64,000 bases of DNA, taken from positions 124,001-188,000 of the forward strand of contig JASCOH010000006.1 of NCBI GenBank assembly GCA_029959295.1, in the 5' to 3' direction. Positions within the stretch are counted from its first letter, which is position 1. Each line of letters begins with the position of its first letter. This stretch comes from Flavobacteriaceae bacterium PS02334. Lineage in GTDB: Bacteria; Bacteroidota; Bacteroidia; Flavobacteriales; Flavobacteriaceae. Below the pieces are notes generated by a model, which saw nothing but the letters and a program-made list of their open reading frames with translations, searched no databases and was not told the DNA's origin. Of the stretch, positions 59,418 through 64,000 are shown one piece after another. Position numbers and translations under genes: made by a program.

Positions 59418-61639
59418 TGGGAGCAATCAATCCAAATTTTAAAGATCGCGTAAAGTACGAGATCTTTCATGCAATTGAAGGAACCATGATAATTGAAGAG
59501 CCAATCGGATGGCAAAACGATGAAAAGGAATATTCGAGAAATAAAGATTATCATGGAGTAGTCGCGAAGTTTTCCAACACCTTGCAGTTTATAGGAAACG
59601 GTTCTGACTTTATCCTGTTTATTGACAGCATTTACGGAATAAATGCCGAAATCAAATTGACAAAATATGAAAAGCATCCGCTTACAGACCAATGGACAAC
59701 AGTTTACAATGGATATCTCGACTTATCTACTTTAGGAACTGATGACGGAAAGCTTTCAATTAAGTTTAATTCAGGAGGACTGGAACAGGCACTTAAAGCT
59801 AGAGAATCTACAGATGTAGAGATTGACAGGATTACGACTATTGACGGACTTCCATTGCCAGAACTTTCAACACAAACTGTGCTTCTGGAAGGAAGAAGAA
59901 TCTTTTTAAAATCGGAATGGGATTCTGATCCTGTAAGCACTTGGACAATGCTTGGAGTGCGTTCTGATGCCGGCAATACCAGAAGGCTTTCTTCTTCCTA
60001 TCCCCTAAAAAATGTTACTAAATCGCATGAGCAGGCTCACTCTATAATTCAGGGTGCGGAGGGAAATGAGAATATAGGAACTGCCGGAATGATGTTTTTT
60101 GCATTGGCAGACAGGACAAGAGTTTTAGATATTTCAATCAGCGAAATGTCATTCAAACCTTTATTCACTAATAATGACTGGCAATGGGCGGTTTTTTCTA
60201 TCTGCTTGACAGTTTATAAAGATGGTCCAGATTTCAATGTGAAAAATCGATACTATATATTCAATGCCAATGACGGTCAGATCTTTGGTATTCACAACAC
60301 AGTTGTAAATGTCCAGCCGTTCAGGCAGATAATCACTTTATTGGAAGGCGAAAGCCTTGGAGTCGATGTTTTCATTCAAGCTGATCTTGCCGGAGGTTCG
60401 AACCGTAGATTTTATGTGACGGTAACTGATATGAAAGGCAAGATGAAAATTGAAGAAGATAGTTTCTTCGAGCAGTCTACTGCAAAATTTGTTTTGGCAC
60501 ATGAACTAGCAGACAGGCTTGTTGCAATAAATACAAACAAGACCGGCGCCATGTATTCTGAATTTTTAGGAAGAACTGATATTGGTTATGCAGAAGATGG
60601 GCCAGGAGCCTTGACTGGAAATACTCACGGATTCTGGGTACGAGGTTTTGACAAGATTCCAATTCCATCTGAGGGACCGCCAAAAATTGAAAATCTATTC
60701 AAGCCATTGACAACTTCATTTAAAGATTTCATGGCCTCATATTCTTCTGTCTGGAATATGGGAATGGGAATTGAAACAATTGGGAGAAAAGAGCGAGTTA
60801 GGCTGGAACCGCTCTCATATTTCTATAATTTCAATGTAACTATAAAGCTACCTAACCAAGTAGAAAAGGTAAAGAGATTACGGGCTTCAGAATATTACTA
60901 TTCTTCATTGGAATTTGGATATGAGCAGGGCGGGGACTACCAAGAAGCGATGGGACTTGATGAATATAATGCAAGAACTTCTTTCACAACTATAATTAAC
61001 CGTGTTGATAATACCTATTCCCAAGTATCAAAATACAGGGCCGACAGTTACGGAAAAGAATTTGCAAGGAGAAAGCCGAAGCTATTGTTTTCAACTGAAG
61101 ATACGAGCTATGATGATTCTGTGTTTATGATGGACCTGAAAAAGGACGAACAGGGCATATTCAAGGAAAGGAAATGGCAGGATGATTTTAACATAGCGCC
61201 AAAAGGGATATTCAGTCCGGAAACGGCAACAAATTTGCGCTTTTCTCCATTAAACATGCTTTTCCGTCATGGTTGGGTAGTTGCTGCTGGACTGATAAAA
61301 TACCCGACTGATTATATTAGGTATGGAAGTTCAGTTGCTAACAGTTCGCTTAAGACTAGACTTTCAGGAAGGAATGAATATGCTGAAAACGGCAATATAA
61401 TAAATTCTGAACTTGACAAAGCTAGATTTAAGCCGGAGTGGGTTGAATTCGAGCATGTATGCGATTTCGATGTCATGAGGCAGGTCGAGGGTACATCTAA
61501 AATATTAGGAAAGGAAATCCGTAATTTTTATGGTTTGGTTGAATTTATAAATGAAGAAAATGAAAAAGAAAAAGGATTTCTATTCAACCTCAAGCCAAAC
61601 GGCCGCGGCCAGTGGAAATTATTAACAGCAAACAGATAG
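59417..61639 (+). CDS. Distal tail / hub-like protein
   Basis: 740 residues, beta-rich. It overlaps the tape measure stop by 1 nt. The N-terminal 150 residues (WQNDEKEYSRNKDYHGVVAK) look like the Dit-like domain seen in Bacteroidota phages. The rest is mixed, ending in a charged domain. Probably part of the tail tip. Confidence 0.6.
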   Translation: MGAINPNFKDRVKYEIFHAIEGTMIIEEPIGWQNDEKEYSRNKDYHGVVAKFSNTLQFIGNGSDFILFIDSIYGINAEIKLTKYEKHPLTDQWTTVYNGYLDLSTLGTDDGKLSIKFNSGGLEQALKARESTDVEIDRITTIDGLPLPELSTQTVLLEGRRIFLKSEWDSDPVSTWTMLGVRSDAGNTRRLSSSYPLKNVTKSHEQAHSIIQGAEGNENIGTAGMMFFALADRTRVLDISISEMSFKPLFTNNDWQWAVFSICLTVYKDGPDFNVKNRYYIFNANDGQIFGIHNTVVNVQPFRQIITLLEGESLGVDVFIQADLAGGSNRRFYVTVTDMKGKMKIEEDSFFEQSTAKFVLAHELADRLVAINTNKTGAMYSEFLGRTDIGYAEDGPGALTGNTHGFWVRGFDKIPIPSEGPPKIENLFKPLTTSFKDFMASYSSVWNMGMGIETIGRKERVRLEPLSYFYNFNVTIKLPNQVEKVKRLRASEYYYSSLEFGYEQGGDYQEAMGLDEYNARTSFTTIINRVDNTYSQVSKYRADSYGKEFARRKPKLLFSTEDTSYDDSVFMMDLKKDEQGIFKERKWQDDFNIAPKGIFSPETATNLRFSPLNMLFRHGWVVAAGLIKYPTDYIRYGSSVANSSLKTRLSGRNEYAENGNIINSELDKARFKPEWVEFEHVCDFDVMRQVEGTSKILGKEIRNFYGLVEFINEENEKEKGFLFNLKPNGRGQWKLLTANR

Positions 61640-61643
61640 CATT

Positions 61644-63686
61644 ATGGCACAGTCAAAAATGAAAATAACTTTTACTCAAAACCTGCCATTGGGTGCGCAG
61701 CTTGGTTTTGATCTTTTTAATAGCGGTGCTTCAGGTAGCCTTCCGTCAACAACAACATTTGTTTGGAACTGGGTAGCCGTCAGGACTGCAAATTTTCAAG
61801 TAAGGCAGATACAGAATGAGAATCCGAACATACAGCCGGGTTCCATGTCTATGATAAATTTCGTGAATGCGTTGCAGGCAGATTGCCCTGGCCAATTCAT
61901 CATTCAGGCTTCCAACAGCAATTATGTTACCATCATTGCAGAAAATGTAACTTCCAGAAGACAGTTTTTTGTCGGCGGGATCTTTGCGCCTTATGTAAAC
62001 CATCCGAGCATACAATTTGAAATATTGAATGATACCAGCGATATATTCAATATCCAGTCTTATTCATTTTCACAGGCAGATTCTAACCAGTGCGAGAAAA
62101 TAAAGATCTCCTTGCAGACGAGCGAGCTGGCCAAAAAAATGACATCTCCGATATCTATCACGAACAACAATGACAATCCATTGGTTTTTGAATATTTCAA
62201 GGGCCAATCAGTTCCTATCACTTTGGAAGATGTTTTTGGCAATGTAGCTTCAGTTACGCTTGATACGCCTGGACTTCTATCATTGAATGCTGACGTTTTC
62301 CAGATTATGATTGTAAATAGTCCAAACGGTTCGACTGTTACCTTTTTAATGCAGGCTCCTGACGGCCTAAATATCGAGTATTCACTTGACGACATAAACT
62401 GGCAGGCTGAAAACATTTTCAGCGGACTGCTTGAAGGAGATTATACTGTTTATGTTCGCGATCAGTACGGATGCAAAAAAAGCAAGGATTTTCATGTGGA
62501 TTCTATGGGAATAAATTCACCTTTCTTCTATATTTCAAAATCTATGTCGATCCGATTTGCAAATCGAGTTGTGTGGGGAGATTCTGGAAATTATAAGAAT
62601 GATGAGAATACTTTGAGTTATGAAACTTTAGTAAAGGAGAAGTTCTGTGAAGTCCAGCAATTCCAGTCTTCGGATTTAGTGACAACCCAATTTTTTTCTA
62701 ATTACTTGAATCTTGCTGCGACTGTTATTGAAAATGGAGGGAATGAGACTTCTATACCAATCGTAAAGAAAACCAACAACATAGGATTAAAAGACAGCAG
62801 GGATGCCAGAATTTATAGCTTAGGAGGCGGAAAAAACGGCATGTATTTTATTCAGGGAAATACCTATGATTATGATTCAGAATCACCGCTGTCAACATAT
62901 GTTTTAAATGGAGCTCTTCCCGAATGGGCAGAAGTAGGTAAGTTTTTTGCTATCGGTATGGCTTGGTTCCAGATTGAAGAAATTGTTTATGATGAAAGCA
63001 AGAATGCTGATATAATAGTATTTACAAATAGCTTTACCGGTTCAGATTCTGATATAATTGCAAAGGCTATCTATAACAGATTTGAGTATGAGGTCTATGA
63101 ATTTACTATCGATATGGTTGCCTTTTTGAATAAGACAATTCGGGTAAAACTGGAAAATACAGATCCTAATTTCCCAGCTGTCGAATACATAAGCGAAAAG
63201 ATAGATGTCAAGGTTAGACAGGAAGATACTGTTGAGATCAGATATAAAAATTTAAGCAATACAGATGTGGTCTACGCTACAGGAATCGAGAATATATTAA
63301 GGATTCCATTTACTGTAATCAACGGGCTTCTTGATGAAGAAAATGACACTTATAAAACCGATACTACGGTAAAGCTTCTCAAGTCTGAATTATATGAAGT
63401 CGATGAGTTTGTTTTTGAGCCATTGACAAAAGAACTCTGGAGGAAATTATGCCAAGCGCTATCCCATGAGATAGTATTTATTGATGGAGTAGGATATACG
63501 AAGAATTCTGATTTTGATACAGAAGGGCCATTGGGAGAATCTAATCTTTATGTATTGAAAGCAAAGATGATCAAGAATGGCAATGTTTACAATTCATCCG
63601 GATTGATAGATTCAGGATTCGGAGCTTCTCCGATTGAAGTGCCAGGATTTATAGAAACTGATAATAATGGATTCGTGAGATACTAA
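61644..63686 (+). CDS. Distal tail protein with SprB-like repeat domain
   Basis: 680 residues. The first 230 are beta-rich with aromatic and Asn-rich strands. Residues 242-279 (LNIEYSLDDINWQAEN, then GLLEGDYTVYVRDQYGCKK) match the layout of the SprB repeat, the Ig-like unit of the flavobacterial gliding adhesin SprB. The remaining 400 residues are beta-rich and acidic. It is the last tail gene of prophage B, so a receptor-binding role is likely; the SprB-like unit may interact with host gliding structures. Confidence 0.65.
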   Translation: MAQSKMKITFTQNLPLGAQLGFDLFNSGASGSLPSTTTFVWNWVAVRTANFQVRQIQNENPNIQPGSMSMINFVNALQADCPGQFIIQASNSNYVTIIAENVTSRRQFFVGGIFAPYVNHPSIQFEILNDTSDIFNIQSYSFSQADSNQCEKIKISLQTSELAKKMTSPISITNNNDNPLVFEYFKGQSVPITLEDVFGNVASVTLDTPGLLSLNADVFQIMIVNSPNGSTVTFLMQAPDGLNIEYSLDDINWQAENIFSGLLEGDYTVYVRDQYGCKKSKDFHVDSMGINSPFFYISKSMSIRFANRVVWGDSGNYKNDENTLSYETLVKEKFCEVQQFQSSDLVTTQFFSNYLNLAATVIENGGNETSIPIVKKTNNIGLKDSRDARIYSLGGGKNGMYFIQGNTYDYDSESPLSTYVLNGALPEWAEVGKFFAIGMAWFQIEEIVYDESKNADIIVFTNSFTGSDSDIIAKAIYNRFEYEVYEFTIDMVAFLNKTIRVKLENTDPNFPAVEYISEKIDVKVRQEDTVEIRYKNLSNTDVVYATGIENILRIPFTVINGLLDEENDTYKTDTTVKLLKSELYEVDEFVFEPLTKELWRKLCQALSHEIVFIDGVGYTKNSDFDTEGPLGESNLYVLKAKMIKNGNVYNSSGLIDSGFGASPIEVPGFIETDNNGFVRY

Positions 63687-63692
63687 AAAAAT

Positions 63693-63718
63693 AAAAGCCA
63701 CTGATTAAGTGGCTTTTA
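63693..63718. terminator. Bidirectional terminator after tail genes
   Basis: AAAAGCCACT (63693-63702) and AGTGGCTTTT (63708-63717). A T-rich tract follows on both strands. It shares the CCACT/AGTGG core with the terminators at 6841, 8087 and 47961. Confidence 0.75.
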
Positions 63719-63922
63719 TTTTCTAAGGAAATTTTCATCTAATTTAATACCATGAGTACAAAGTAGCGAAACTATCATCAATTCTTTATCTGATAACTTA
63801 CGTGTCGCTAAATTTTCGTAGTATTTAATATCATCAATTGAAAGCGCCGTTGTGTTTACTATATGCTTCTCATACAGATTCAAAGCTTCGTATTCTTTTT
63901 CATAATTCTCTAAATCAGTCAT
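63716..63922 (-). CDS. Small leftward protein
   Basis: 68 residues, helical and acidic (LENYEKEYEALNLYEK), no membrane segment. Its stop overlaps the terminator at 63693. It and the partial gene next to it begin a leftward accessory or lysogeny segment at the right end. Not recognised. Confidence 0.55.
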   Translation of the reverse strand: MTDLENYEKEYEALNLYEKHIVNTTALSIDDIKYYENLATRKLSDKELMIVSLLCTHGIKLDENFLRK

Positions 63923-63926
63923 ATTT

Positions 63927-64000
63927 TTATTTATTTAAATCCAAAACTTTCTTTTTTGTTTCATCATCAATTATAGTCAAATTCTGGTGATGGTGGACGT
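63927..64000 (-). CDS. Partial leftward gene at right edge
   Basis: The last 23 codons of a leftward gene (LTIIDDETKKKVLDLNK before the stop) that starts outside the window. It ends 4 nt before the ATG of the gene at 63922. Too short to identify. Confidence 0.4.
   Translation of the reverse strand, partial: VHHHQNLTIIDDETKKKVLDLNK

Larger units (their letters stand above)
18094..64000. mobile_element. Prophage B (lysogeny, early, head and tail genes), right end outside window
   Basis: A nearly complete temperate phage: leftward repressor operon, divergent early region, replication and recombination genes, DNA methyltransferases, terminase, portal, capsid and tail. No integrase and no lysis genes are seen in this part. 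By analogy with prophage A, an integrase would be expected to the right of 64000 in leftward orientation next to tRNA-Phe. Confidence 0.6.

Noticed and set aside
1-64000. The whole window as one single phage
   Set aside because: There are two complete tape measure genes with their own distal tail genes, and an integrase plus tRNA fragment between them.

Overview
The window is almost entirely phage DNA from a Bacteroidota host, most likely a Flavobacteriaceae member close to Flavobacterium. The signs are an AT-rich sequence, gene starts without clear Shine-Dalgarno sites, promoters of the TAnnTTTG type, a DUF4468-like secreted protein and a SprB-like repeat inside a tail protein. All product names come from reading the sequences by eye; no database search was run.

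Two siphovirus-like prophages appear to lie in tandem. Prophage A (1 to about 18.1 kb, entering from the left) supplies a truncated connector-like gene, a tail fibre, a lysis cassette (glucosaminidase endolysin, holin, one-piece spanin), small tail genes, an accessory block at 6.84-8.11 kb with a candidate structured RNA, a 1223-residue tape measure, three distal tail genes, and a convergent tyrosine integrase. The integrase starts beside a 3' fragment of tRNA-Phe at 18.1 kb, read as the attachment junction.

Prophage B (about 18.1 kb to beyond the right edge) begins with a leftward five-gene operon headed by an S24-type repressor and carrying exported, membrane and HTH proteins. Two 17-bp palindromic operators and a promoter separate it from the rightward early genes. 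These encode an SbcC/Rad50-like ATPase, RecT, an MBL-fold probable nuclease, a NinB-like protein, an SF2 helicase, a replication initiator-like protein and a DnaC-like loader. They continue with PD-(D/E)XK-like nucleases, a helicase-methyltransferase fusion, a C5-cytosine methyltransferase, a sliding clamp (DnaN), a DUF5131 radical-SAM-like protein, an ASCH protein and many small proteins. The late region (43.1-63.7 kb) holds terminase, portal, scaffold, decoration protein, capsid, connectors, tail tube candidate, a 1649-residue tape measure and two large distal tail proteins. Three accessory units interrupt the late region: a leftward gene at 42.6-43.0 kb, a duplicated-domain lipoprotein at 44.0-44.7 kb, and a leftward two-gene membrane protein plus Gly/Ser/Pro peptide cassette at 48.0-48.6 kb.

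The most interesting signals are: the stand-alone pseudoknotted RNA at 6.88-7.01 kb with its own promoter and terminator; the 2TM plus small-peptide cassette at 47.99-48.64 kb; the SprB-like domain in the tail protein at 61.6-63.7 kb; a 12 x 14-residue repeat in the B tape measure; a pair of near-identical inverted 18-bp sites next to two late-region promoters; and the cargo genes co-directional with the B repressor.
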